Shown here: one piece after another, positions 1 to 8,398 of the stretch
Layout of the letters: each line of letters opens with the position of its first letter
Position numbering within the stretch: position 1 is the first letter of the stretch
DNA from: Mobilisporobacter senegalensis
Lineage (GTDB): Bacteria; Bacillota; Clostridia; Lachnospirales; Lachnospiraceae
Reading direction: 5' to 3'
NCBI RefSeq assembly: GCF_003752155.1
Contig: NZ_RJVG01000004.1
Coordinates: forward strand, 248,001 to 312,000
DNA: 64,000 nucleotides
Translations under genes and position numbers: made by a program
Notes under the pieces: model-generated
The model's input: only the letters and a program-made list of their open reading frames with translations
Told to the model about the DNA's origin: nothing
The model's database searches: none

Positions 1-2389
1 TAAACTTATCTAACACAGCCTCTGGTGTTCCAAGTGTTGTAGCATAATCAGCTAATTTTTGTGAATCTAATTGAGATTCCAGATTCTTCATAACTAATGC
101 TTTCTCGCCCTTCTTACCTGGACATACATTAGCACATGATCCACATCCTGTACAATCAAGTACAGATACAGAAATTGCAAATTTATATCCTGGCATACCT
201 GTCATATCAAGCATTAATGAACCTTCCGGTGCATTAGCAGCATCACTTTCATTCATTACCACTGGACGAATGACAGCGTGTGGACATACATAAGAACAGA
301 AGTTACATTGAATACAATTATCAGGCTTCCATTCTGGAACATCTACTGCTATACCACGTTTTTCATAAGCAGCCGAACCTTGAACCATCATACCATCAAC
401 ATAATCAACAAATGCAGATACAGGAAGTGAGTTACCTTCTTGGGCATTAATTGGATTTTGAATATTGTTAACATAATCAACAAGACCTTTTCTGCTGCCG
501 GTTGCTGTTACAGATAAATCTTCATCTGCTGCACTTGCCCAGGAAGCTGGAACTTTAACTTCAACAATATCAGTAACACCACGATCAATTGCATCATGAT
601 TCATCTTAACAATAGCTTCACCTTTTTTGCCATAAGAAGCTGTAGCAGCATCTTTCATATATTTTACTGCATCATCTACTGGAATGATATTAGCTAATTT
701 AAAGAATGCAGCTTGAAGAACTGTATTAATACGTCCACCAAGACCGATTTCTTTACCAATTGAAATACCATCAATTGTATAGAATTTAATATTATGTTCA
801 GCCATATAACGTTTTGCCTGGCCTGGAATATGTTTTTCAATCTCTTCCATGGACCATCCGCAATTAAGCAGGAAGATTCCACCGTCTTTAAGATCCTGAA
901 CCATATTGTATTTCCTTATATAAGATGGATTATGACAGGCAACAAAATTAGCTTTCTTAATTAAATATGTAGCTTTGATTGGATCTTTACCAAAACGTAA
1001 GTGGGAAATTGTTACACCACCAGATTTTTTGGAATCATAATCAAAATAAGCCTGAGCATACATATCAGTATGATCACCAATGATCTTAATGGAGTTCTTA
1101 TTCGCACCTACAGTACCATCTGCACCAAGACCCCAGAATTTGCAACTGATTGTACTTTCAGGAGTTGTATTTGGATTTTCTTTTAAGTCAAGAGAAAGAT
1201 GAGTTACATCATCATTGATACCGATAGTAAATTTCTTCTTCTCTGTATTACGGTAAACTGCAATAATTTGAGCAGGAGTTGTATCTTTTGAGCCAAGGCC
1301 ATAACGTCCTGTATAGATTGGAACATTATCAAATTTAGTATCTTTTAATGCTGCAACGACATCAAGATAAAGTGGTTCACCAAGAGAACCCGGCTCTTTC
1401 GTTCTGTCTAATACGCTAATTTGTTTTACAGTATCAGGAATTGCATCAATAAGATGTTCTGCACTGAATGGTCTATATAATCTTACTTTCACAACGCCGA
1501 CTTTTTCCCCGGCAGCGATTAAATAATCAATTGTTTCATCGATTGTTTCACATACAGAACCCATTGCAATAATAACTTTTTCTGCATCCGGAGCTCCATA
1601 GTAATTGAATAGTTTATAGTTTGTACCAATTTTAGCATTCACTTGGTTCATGTAGTCTTCTACAATACCAGGAACCGCATCATAATATGTATTGCATGCT
1701 TCTCTTGCCTGGAAGAATACGTCTGGGTTCTGAGCTGAACCACGAAGAACTGGATGTTCAGGATTTAAAGCACGGCGACGGAAAGCATCTATTGCATCCA
1801 TATCAACCATATCCTTAAGGTCTTCATAATCCCATTGTTCAATTTTTTGAAGTTCATGGGATGTTCTGAAACCATCAAAGAAGTGTACAAATGGTACTCT
1901 TCCCTTGATTGTAGAAAGATGAGCTACAGCTCCTAAATCCATAACTTCTTGTACACTACTGCTGCATAGGAAAGCAAAACCAGTTTGGCGACATGCATAA
2001 ATATCTGAATGGTCACCGAAAATTGAAAGTGCATGACTTGCTAACGCACGTGCAGATACATCGATCACACATGGTAGTAATTCACCTGCAATTTTATACA
2101 TATTAGGAATCATTAATAATAATCCTTGAGAAGCAGTATAAGTTGTTGTTAATGCACCTGCTGCTAAAGAACCGTGTACTGTACCTGCTGCACCTGCTTC
2201 AGATTGCATTTCAGTTACTTGAACTTCATGCCCAAAGATATTCTTTCTTCCTTGAGTTGCCCATTCATCAGTATGTTCTGCCATAACTGAAGATGGAGTA
2301 ATAGGATAGATTGCTGCAACATCTGTAAATGCATAAGACACATGAGCTGCTGCCGTATTTCCATCCATGGTTTTCATTTTTCTAGCCAT
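1..2389 (-). CDS. nifJ: pyruvate:ferredoxin (flavodoxin) oxidoreductase, 3'-truncated by window edge
   Basis: Oxidative decarboxylation of pyruvate to acetyl-CoA with reduction of ferredoxin, a core anaerobic reaction in the cytoplasm. The frame is open from an ATG at 2389, preceded by a strong AAGGAGG site, to position 1: about 796 residues of a family usually near 1,180. The N-terminus (ARKMKTMDGNTAAAHVSYAF) and the YPITPSSVMAEHTDEW stretch are typical of the pyruvate-binding domain I of NifJ-type enzymes. Two 4Fe-4S ferredoxin motifs are visible near the window edge (CIQCNFCSYVCP and CTGCGSCANVCP). The thiamine-diphosphate-binding C-terminal domain lies outside the window. The gene stands alone, divergent from the next gene, behind a good promoter. 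No frameshift was seen on reading through it. Confidence 0.96.
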   Translation of the reverse strand, partial: MARKMKTMDGNTAAAHVSYAFTDVAAIYPITPSSVMAEHTDEWATQGRKNIFGHEVQVTEMQSEAGAAGTVHGSLAAGALTTTYTASQGLLLMIPNMYKIAGELLPCVIDVSARALASHALSIFGDHSDIYACRQTGFAFLCSSSVQEVMDLGAVAHLSTIKGRVPFVHFFDGFRTSHELQKIEQWDYEDLKDMVDMDAIDAFRRRALNPEHPVLRGSAQNPDVFFQAREACNTYYDAVPGIVEDYMNQVNAKIGTNYKLFNYYGAPDAEKVIIAMGSVCETIDETIDYLIAAGEKVGVVKVRLYRPFSAEHLIDAIPDTVKQISVLDRTKEPGSLGEPLYLDVVAALKDTKFDNVPIYTGRYGLGSKDTTPAQIIAVYRNTEKKKFTIGINDDVTHLSLDLKENPNTTPESTISCKFWGLGADGTVGANKNSIKIIGDHTDMYAQAYFDYDSKKSGGVTISHLRFGKDPIKATYLIKKANFVACHNPSYIRKYNMVQDLKDGGIFLLNCGWSMEEIEKHIPGQAKRYMAEHNIKFYTIDGISIGKEIGLGGRINTVLQAAFFKLANIIPVDDAVKYMKDAATASYGKKGEAIVKMNHDAIDRGVTDIVEVKVPASWASAADEDLSVTATGSRKGLVDYVNNIQNPINAQEGNSLPVSAFVDYVDGMMVQGSAAYEKRGIAVDVPEWKPDNCIQCNFCSYVCPHAVIRPVVMNESDAANAPEGSLMLDMTGMPGYKFAISVSVLDCTGCGSCANVCPGKKGEKALVMKNLESQLDSQKLADYATTLGTPEAVLDKF

Positions 2390-2437
2390 TATATAATTTC
2401 CTCCTTAAAAGTACTTTTTTAAACATACTCTGTTATA

Positions 2438-2466
2438 ATTTTATCACTTTCACAATTAATTGTAAA
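2438..2466 (-). promoter_or_regulatory. predicted housekeeping promoter of the pyruvate oxidoreductase gene
   Basis: On the minus strand TTTACA (2461-2466) is followed after exactly 17 bp by TAAAAT (2438-2443). The -10 lies about 48 bp upstream of the start codon. This is a close match to the vegetative sigma-A consensus. Confidence 0.6.
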
Positions 2467-2503
2467 GGTTGTCAGTTTCTAAATATTGTACTAAATTCAA
2501 TAC

Positions 2504-2593
2504 TTGTTACAGTTCAGCCATGCAGAAATTATATATTTTTAGACAAAATCTATATTCCGGCATATTATGAATGGGATGGCTGAACTGTAACAA
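2504..2593. repeat. 90-bp element with perfect 18-bp terminal inverted repeats
   Basis: The left arm 2504-2521 and the right arm 2576-2593 (ATGGCTGAACTGTAACAA) are perfect reverse complements separated by 54 bp of AT-rich sequence. It lies between the divergent pyruvate oxidoreductase gene and the Cys/Pro-repeat gene. No target-site duplication is obvious at the flanks, and I saw no second copy in this window. It could be a miniature inverted-repeat element or a long regulatory hairpin. The rest of this 328-bp gap holds only the two genes' promoter and leader sequences. Confidence 0.6.
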
Positions 2594-2717
2594 TGCATGA
2601 TGGGGAATAAAGTTTTTCTATATCTATACAAAAAAGTTTGCACCCAAATTTTTCTAGTGAATAAACTGTATTAAGAATAAGGATATTTGTAATCCAAAGG
2701 AGTTTTTTAGTGTTAAT

Positions 2718-4559
2718 ATGGATAATAACAGAAATGAAGCTTTATTAAACATAGGAATACCATACGATAATATTATTTGGAATGACATAGAGGGGCAGCC
2801 ATTCGGGATTGCTTCAAATTTTAATGCTATTATATTTGAAGATGCAAATAATATTATAGATACAAAAGGTGCCATGGCTGTTGGAGGAAACTTTTACAGT
2901 CCACGGGGATTAAGCCTTGCATTTGGTGAAAATGTTAAACTTGCAGAAGTTAATTACTCTCCTGATGCAGTAAGATTTTTAGTAGGAGGAAATATAACTA
3001 CTGGTGGTCCTCTTGTTGTGATAGGTCATGTTGTGGCAGGAGGAAGATTCCGAGGCGCAAGTGGCAGTACTTATTTTATCGGTAAGGACCAGATGGCTAC
3101 TCAATTACAAGAGTTAGAATTTTTATATCAGGCAGTTGGCGGCAGTCCTTATTGGACACCAACTGACAAAAGGACTCACTATATCATCTCAAGCTATGAT
3201 GTGCCTCGCTATATACCAGCCAGCAGAATTGGGGCAGATGTGGGATTATTCTTTGAAGAAGCCAGAGATAGCATTACGGATTATAAAAATTGTATTATGG
3301 CAATGGAGGAAAATGGAACCGTAATAGATAATTTCCATGAATGGATTCTTAGTGGCAATGATCCTGAACTAAATGTATTCGTTATTGATGCCAGACCTAA
3401 TGGCATATTAAACAAAGGAATCAGAGCTGAAGTTCCAGATGGAAGTCTTATTGTTGTCAGATTCAGAACCGGAAATAATGCTCACATACAATACGGATTG
3501 TGGGGCGATCGAAGACATGTTCATCAAACTCTTTATGTCTTTGAAGATGCAAATGAAATTTTTATGGAAGTTCCTGCTGCAATCTGGGGAAGTATACTTG
3601 CACCACAGGCTATGTTCCATGCTCATCCAACAGGCGGACATATCAGTGGCAATGCAGCCTTTCGTTCTTTTGCTGTAAGTGCAACAAGTGGATTTGAATT
3701 TCATAGCCATCCATTTATGGGAGGTCTGTATTGTGGAGTAACTGTTCCAACAATGCCTGAAGAGGCCGAAGAAATGCCTGTGGTTGAGACTCCACCTATC
3801 ACTGAATATGTACCATATCAACCATTTGCTCCTACCCAGGAGTTTTTGCCTGCGGAGGAAATGCCGGTCATACCGGCTCCGGAACAAGCACCTTGTCCTG
3901 AATGTCCACCTCAACAGCCTTGTCCTACTTGCCCTACTCCACCGCCTTGTCCTGCTTGCCCGACTCCAGAGCCTTGTCCTACTCCACCGCCTTGCCCTGC
4001 TCCGCTACCTTGCCCGGATTGTCCTGCTCCAGAACCTTGTCCGGATTGTCCACCTCCAGAGCCTTGTCCTACTTGTCCGACTCCAGAACCTTGCCCGGAT
4101 TGTCCGGATTGTCCGGATTGTCCACTTCCGGAGCCTTGTCCTACTTGTCCGACTCCAGAACCTTGTCCTGTTTGTCCAGATTGTCCGGATTGTCCTGAAG
4201 CAAGGTCGTATACAGAATTTGTTCCACTACCAATTCCAATCCCATATCCCGAACCAACGGAATGCCCTGAATGTCCGATTTCTTTAATAACACCAGGTAT
4301 CATTTCAGGTTATGTAAGAGGTTGTAATTGTTGTAGAAATCATCCTTGGGAAATTACTCTCTATCAGATATGTAAAGATGAAAAGATAATGTTATATTGC
4401 GAAAGAATCGCTTGCTTTGGAAGTTTTGAATATGAAGTTCCTTATGAGGGAAATTATATGTTAAGTATATGTCCTCCAAGGAATTATAGAAGAACTGCAA
4501 AGTGCAAACCAATTATTGTTTTAGAAAATGTAGGTGTATCTAATTTCATGATCTGCTAA
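2718..4559 (+). CDS. choice-of-anchor-A-like protein with Cys/Pro repeat stalk
   Basis: 613 residues without signal peptide or membrane segment. Residues about 25-340 resemble the choice-of-anchor-A / 'collagen-binding' adhesin-like domain: FNAIIFEDANN, GAMAVGGNF, LVGGNITTGGPLVVIGHVVAGG and AAIWGSILAPQA are the typical turns of that beta-helical fold. Residues about 390-500 are a low-complexity stalk of CPxCP, PEPCP and CPDCP repeats. A cysteine-rich C-terminal domain of ~95 residues (GYVRGCNCCRNHPWEITLYQ) looks like a small beta-sandwich of the Cna-B/transthyretin kind. The AAAGGAG site (2696-2702) is 15 bp from the ATG, unusually far, but no better in-frame start exists. Cys-rich proteins without export signals in Clostridia are often spore coat or exosporium components. 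That role is inference; a surface adhesin is the alternative. Confidence 0.75.
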   Translation: MDNNRNEALLNIGIPYDNIIWNDIEGQPFGIASNFNAIIFEDANNIIDTKGAMAVGGNFYSPRGLSLAFGENVKLAEVNYSPDAVRFLVGGNITTGGPLVVIGHVVAGGRFRGASGSTYFIGKDQMATQLQELEFLYQAVGGSPYWTPTDKRTHYIISSYDVPRYIPASRIGADVGLFFEEARDSITDYKNCIMAMEENGTVIDNFHEWILSGNDPELNVFVIDARPNGILNKGIRAEVPDGSLIVVRFRTGNNAHIQYGLWGDRRHVHQTLYVFEDANEIFMEVPAAIWGSILAPQAMFHAHPTGGHISGNAAFRSFAVSATSGFEFHSHPFMGGLYCGVTVPTMPEEAEEMPVVETPPITEYVPYQPFAPTQEFLPAEEMPVIPAPEQAPCPECPPQQPCPTCPTPPPCPACPTPEPCPTPPPCPAPLPCPDCPAPEPCPDCPPPEPCPTCPTPEPCPDCPDCPDCPLPEPCPTCPTPEPCPVCPDCPDCPEARSYTEFVPLPIPIPYPEPTECPECPISLITPGIISGYVRGCNCCRNHPWEITLYQICKDEKIMLYCERIACFGSFEYEVPYEGNYMLSICPPRNYRRTAKCKPIIVLENVGVSNFMIC

Positions 4560-4576
4560 TATAATATTTTAACCCC

Positions 4577-4620
4577 AACAGGAGCTGTCTTGCGTGGCAA
4601 GACAGCTCCTGTTTTATATT
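4577..4620. terminator. strong bidirectional intrinsic terminator
   Basis: A perfect 17-bp stem (4577-4593 with 4597-4613) closes a 3-nt loop and is flanked by T-rich sequence on the plus strand. It separates the convergent Cys/Pro-repeat gene and the sugar-binding protein gene and can serve both. Confidence 0.85.
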
Positions 4621-4673
4621 TATATTGTTTATATTAAATATTGCCAAGAACTTATGAATTTATTTATGACTAA

Positions 4674-5660
4674 TTATAGTCCTTCTTTAGTGATGACAGA
4701 AACGCCTGTATCAACAGTTTCAGCTCCTGTATCAGCTCCTGATAAAGCATTCACTGCTGTCTTCATTCCTTCATAACCCATAACATCAGGATTTTGAGCC
4801 ATTGTAGCTAAAAGATATCCATTTTTGATTAAATCAAGAATTGTATCAGATTTATCAAAACCAACACCAACGATTGTATCGCCAGCTTCCTGGATTGCAT
4901 TACCAATACCAACGGTTGAACCTTCATTGGCACCAAAAATACCAACAACACCAGATGTAATATAGTTAGCTGCGATATCTTTTGATTTAGCAGCATCACC
5001 ATCGCCGTATTGAGTTTCTAATAATTCAAATGCTGTTCCTTCAAATGCTGAACGGAAACCGTTTTCACGAGCTACACATGATGCTGTAGCTGCATTAACA
5101 TTAACGATACCAATTTTTCCTTCTTTTACTCCAGCTGTTTCTAAAGCTTTTAACATTTCTGTACCTGCTGTTTTACCAGCTGCTTCATTATCTGTAGCAA
5201 GAGTTTGAATTGCTGGATAATCTGCTGCTGAATCTACATAAACAATTTTAACACCTGCAGATTCTGCTTCTTCTAATGCAGAGGTAACTGCATCCGGTCC
5301 ATTTGCTGCAAGAAGAATCGCATTTGCTCCACCAGCTACTGCATTATTAATACATTCAATTTGTTTTGCATCATCTTTAACGTCTGGTGCTAACCATTTG
5401 TAATCTACATTGCCTGCTTCCCCAGCTGCTTTTTTAGCGCCTGCATCCACATTAACCCAATGTTGGTCCATTTGATCCATTGTAATTAAGTATACTTTGT
5501 ATGTATCCCCTTTTGTTTCTTCTGTAGTTGTCTCTTCCTGTGCTGTTTCTTCCTTTGTTTCACTATCAGTAGTTGCAGTTTCTTTCGTTTTGCCGCATCC
5601 AACCACCATAGTAGCCATTAAACTAAGACATAATGCTAATGATAATAATTTTCGTTTCAT
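4674..5660 (-). CDS. CUT2-family sugar ABC transporter substrate-binding lipoprotein
   Basis: 328 residues. A lipoprotein signal peptide ends in the lipobox VVGC with acylated Cys22, followed by a Thr/Glu-rich linker and a periplasmic-binding-protein type 1 fold (Peripla_BP_4, RbsB-like; for example HWVNVDAGAKKAAGEAGNVD and AILLAANGPDAV). It captures a monosaccharide outside the membrane and delivers it to the permease encoded just upstream. The gene is the last of an ATPase-permease-binding protein operon, 58 bp after the permease, with a strong GAGGAGG site. The substrate is not readable from sequence. Mannose is inferred from co-regulation with two alpha-mannosidases. Confidence 0.9.
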   Translation of the reverse strand: MKRKLLSLALCLSLMATMVVGCGKTKETATTDSETKEETAQEETTTEETKGDTYKVYLITMDQMDQHWVNVDAGAKKAAGEAGNVDYKWLAPDVKDDAKQIECINNAVAGGANAILLAANGPDAVTSALEEAESAGVKIVYVDSAADYPAIQTLATDNEAAGKTAGTEMLKALETAGVKEGKIGIVNVNAATASCVARENGFRSAFEGTAFELLETQYGDGDAAKSKDIAANYITSGVVGIFGANEGSTVGIGNAIQEAGDTIVGVGFDKSDTILDLIKNGYLLATMAQNPDVMGYEGMKTAVNALSGADTGAETVDTGVSVITKEGL

Positions 5661-5718
5661 CCTGAAACCTCCTCTTTTCTTTTTTATATTAAAGCTTTTT
5701 TATTGCTTCAATAACAAA

Positions 5719-6720
5719 TTAATTAACTCTGGATTTCCTTGGTTTTCCTGTACGGACAACCACATCCAATAATACGGACACAACTACGATAATACCAATG
5801 ATGATATTCCTGATAGCTACGGGAGCACCTGCAAATTGAAGACCATTTTGAAGAACACCCCAAATAGATGCACCGATTACTGTACCAAGTAATATACCCT
5901 GGCCACCCAGTGTACTCACACCACCAATAACAGAAGCTGCTACTGCATACATTTCATAGCTGTTTCCGGCATCCATTGTTCCCATTCCACTTGTTGCAGT
6001 CGTAACAAGACCTACGGTACAGGCACAAATGGCACTTACTACATATACCTTGATAGTCGTAACGGATGTATTCACTCCCGATAACTTAGACGCTTCAATA
6101 TTACTTCCAATGGCATAAATATGACGTCCTGTACGTGTTTTACTTAAGATAAAATTAAATACTATCCATAATACAATTGCTATCCATATTGTGTTATATA
6201 ATCCCATTGTTTTCCCATAATAAAAGAAATTACGGAAAACTTTGGCTCCATCACCAATAGAATCAGTGTTGTAATTATTATTTACGATCTGTGCAATACC
6301 TCTTGCGATTGTCATTGTACCAAGAGTCGCAATGAAAGGAGGCAGTTTACATTTTGCTACTAATTCACCGTTTAGCACACCTACAATTAAGCAGCAGATG
6401 ATAGTGATAAATACTGCCACTAAAGGATTTACACCTTTTGTCATAAGAGTTGCAGAAATCATACAGCTCATACCAACAACAGATCCAATTGAAAGATCAA
6501 TATTTCCTGTAATTAATACATATGACTGCCCAATACCAATGATTAATATTGGCGCTATCTGTCTTAGTAAGTTTCCAATATTTTTACTAGAGAAAAAGGT
6601 TGGATTGATGATTCCAAATACGATACATAGAACGATCAGTCCAAATGCCACTGTAATGACCTGCCCCATTCCTCTAATTGCCATTATTCTTTTAAATGCA
6701 TTTTGTTTGTCATTTCCCAT
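5719..6720 (-). CDS. CUT2-family sugar ABC transporter permease (RbsC-like)
   Basis: 333 residues and very hydrophobic, with the 8-10 membrane segments of the BPD_transp_2 family. The ribose/xylose-type permease signatures are visible: GNIDLSIGSVVGMSCMISA and ATLGTMTIARGIAQIVN. I chose the ATG at 6720 (protein starts MGNDKQNAF) because AAAGGAG lies just upstream. A longer frame from a GTG at 6753 has no ribosome binding site and would overlap the ATPase stop codon. It forms the transmembrane channel of the importer with the preceding ATPase and the following binding protein. Confidence 0.92.
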   Translation of the reverse strand: MGNDKQNAFKRIMAIRGMGQVITVAFGLIVLCIVFGIINPTFFSSKNIGNLLRQIAPILIIGIGQSYVLITGNIDLSIGSVVGMSCMISATLMTKGVNPLVAVFITIICCLIVGVLNGELVAKCKLPPFIATLGTMTIARGIAQIVNNNYNTDSIGDGAKVFRNFFYYGKTMGLYNTIWIAIVLWIVFNFILSKTRTGRHIYAIGSNIEASKLSGVNTSVTTIKVYVVSAICACTVGLVTTATSGMGTMDAGNSYEMYAVAASVIGGVSTLGGQGILLGTVIGASIWGVLQNGLQFAGAPVAIRNIIIGIIVVVSVLLDVVVRTGKPRKSRVN

Positions 6721-6752
6721 TGTTAACTCTCCTTTATTCTTTGTCATAATCA

Positions 6753-8270
6753 CTATGCATTCGCTCCATTATCAACTTTCTTTTCAAAGCTTGTGGCATA
6801 TTGTAATATTTCATCCTGTGTTGCTTCTTCCGTTCGTAACTCACCTGTTATCCTGCCATCACACATGACTATAATTCTATCACTGATTCCTAATACTTCC
6901 GGCATCTCTGATGATACAAACAATACACCAATTCCTTGCTGTTTTAATTCATTCATAAGATTATATATCTCGACTTTTGCAGCTACATCAATTCCTCTTG
7001 TAGGCTCGTCAAAGATTACGACCCTTGAATTACGAACAAGCCATTTTCCAATGACCACTTTTTGTTGATTCCCTCCGGATAAACTTCCTGCATCCACTTC
7101 AGAATTTGGTAGTTTAATTCTTAGATCATCAACTGCTTTCTTGGTCATATCTTTTTCTTTTTTCTTATTCACAACACCAAGTTTATTACAAAGAACATCT
7201 AAATTAGGGAGGGAAATGTTATCTCTAATACTTAATTTTGTACACAGACCATCTTTTTTACGGTCTTCCGGAGCCAGAACAATACCAAGTTTAATGGCAT
7301 CTATAGGTTTTTCTACCTTTACTGATTTCCCATCAAGAATGATTTCTCCGCTCTCCTTTGGATCGATACCAAAGATTGCTCTTGTTGTCTCCGTTCTTCC
7401 GGCACCCATAAGACCTGCAATCCCAACAATTTCACCAGCATACAGATCAATGTTTATATCTCTTACCATTTTTCCGGCATTTAAATTTCTGACTTCAAAA
7501 ATCTTTTCGCCCCGTTCGCAGTCCACTCTGGGGAATTTTTCTTTTATCTCCCTGCCTACCATATGAGAAATAATCTTAGCCAGTGTTGTTTCTTGTAAAT
7601 CCATGCTTGTAATATATTCGCCATCCCGCAAAATAGTAACACGGTCTACGATATGTTCTAGTTCTTCTAAACGATGTGATATGTATACAATTCCACACCC
7701 CTCACTTCTTAACTTCTTGATAATGACAAACAAATCATTAATTTCTTTAGAAGTAAGAGCACTGGTAGGTTCATCCATGATCAAAATCTTTGCATTGATT
7801 GAAAGGGCTTTTGCAATCTCAACCATCTGCTGCTTCGAAACGGGTAAGTCTCCCACAATTGTCTCCGGGTCAATATTAATATTAAGGTTGTCAAGGATTT
7901 TTTTAGCTTCCATATTCATCTTTTTCGCAGCTAAAACTCCCGAGTGGATTTTTTCCCGCCCAAGAAAAATGTTTTGAGCAACCGTTAAATGAGCACACAT
8001 ATTTAGTTCCTGATGAATAATAGCCACTCCTAATTCCTGTGCTTTTTTGGGATTCATATCATCGATCTCTTTCCCAAAGATTTTTATGGAACCACTATCT
8101 TTTTCATAAACACCACTTAATATTTTCATTAATGTTGACTTACCAGCACCATTTTCCCCAAGTAAAGCTAAAACTTCACCTGCTTTTAAGTTAAAGGCAA
8201 CATCATTAAGCGCTAAAACACCAGGGAAGCTTTTCGTTATATGTTCAAGCTCAACAATATATTTTTCCAT
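6753..8270 (-). CDS. CUT2-family sugar ABC transporter ATP-binding protein (RbsA/MglA-like)
   Basis: 505 residues with two fused nucleotide-binding domains, as usual for CUT2 importers. The first domain has Walker A GENGAGKST (residues 38-46), the degenerate signature typical of this family (DLPVSKQQ) and Walker B ILIMDEPTSAL. The second has AGLMGAGRTE, LSGGNQQKVVIGKW and VVIFDEPTRGID. I place the start at the ATG at 8270 (MEKYIVELEH), preceded by AAGGTG. A TTG ten codons upstream lacks a site. It energises sugar import with the next two genes and has its own operator/promoter immediately upstream. Confidence 0.94.
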   Translation of the reverse strand: MEKYIVELEHITKSFPGVLALNDVAFNLKAGEVLALLGENGAGKSTLMKILSGVYEKDSGSIKIFGKEIDDMNPKKAQELGVAIIHQELNMCAHLTVAQNIFLGREKIHSGVLAAKKMNMEAKKILDNLNINIDPETIVGDLPVSKQQMVEIAKALSINAKILIMDEPTSALTSKEINDLFVIIKKLRSEGCGIVYISHRLEELEHIVDRVTILRDGEYITSMDLQETTLAKIISHMVGREIKEKFPRVDCERGEKIFEVRNLNAGKMVRDINIDLYAGEIVGIAGLMGAGRTETTRAIFGIDPKESGEIILDGKSVKVEKPIDAIKLGIVLAPEDRKKDGLCTKLSIRDNISLPNLDVLCNKLGVVNKKKEKDMTKKAVDDLRIKLPNSEVDAGSLSGGNQQKVVIGKWLVRNSRVVIFDEPTRGIDVAAKVEIYNLMNELKQQGIGVLFVSSEMPEVLGISDRIIVMCDGRITGELRTEEATQDEILQYATSFEKKVDNGANA

Positions 8271-8322
8271 AACTTGCACCTTATCTTTCTTTGTTTTCAA
8301 TATATTTCAATTCCTGTAAATA

Positions 8323-8386
8323 AGTATATCACCCCTACTAATTTATAGTAGGGGTGATTCTTTGGAATGAGGGGGATATTCTTTTG
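8323..8386 (-). promoter_or_regulatory. operator/promoter A (sugar importer): direct-repeat activator site plus -10
   Basis: On the plus strand two direct repeats, GGGGTGATTCTTTGG (8351-8365) and GGGGGATATTCTTTTG (8371-8386), start 20 bp apart. Reading on the minus strand, CCCCTA (8349-8354) is followed after exactly 20 bp by TATACT (8323-8328), a good -10, and the importer start codon lies ~50 bp further. The same arrangement occurs at 14.4, 21.0 and 32.9 kb. The geometry suits an AraC-family activator overlapping the -35 region. Confidence 0.75.
8328..8358. other. palindrome overlapping operator A, possible terminator of the regulator operon
   Basis: 13-bp perfect stem (8328-8340 with 8346-8358), loop of 5 nt. 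It contains an inverted copy of the promoter-proximal operator half-site (CACCCCTACTA / TAGTAGGGGTG). It could end transcription coming from the upstream gene, but there is no clear T-run, or it could add a second regulator contact. Only this operator copy has it. Confidence 0.45.
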
Positions 8387-8398
8387 TTCTATTCTTTA

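Noticed and set aside
2438-2466. A Rex- or CRP-like operator over the pyruvate oxidoreductase promoter
   Set aside because: TTGTGAAAGTGATAAAA is suggestive but lacks the required dyad symmetry.
3784-4303. Long overlapping reading frames on both strands in the Cys/Pro repeat region
   Set aside because: They are produced by the repetitive CCT/TGT-rich DNA of the real gene; they lack ribosome sites and have only repeat-derived composition.
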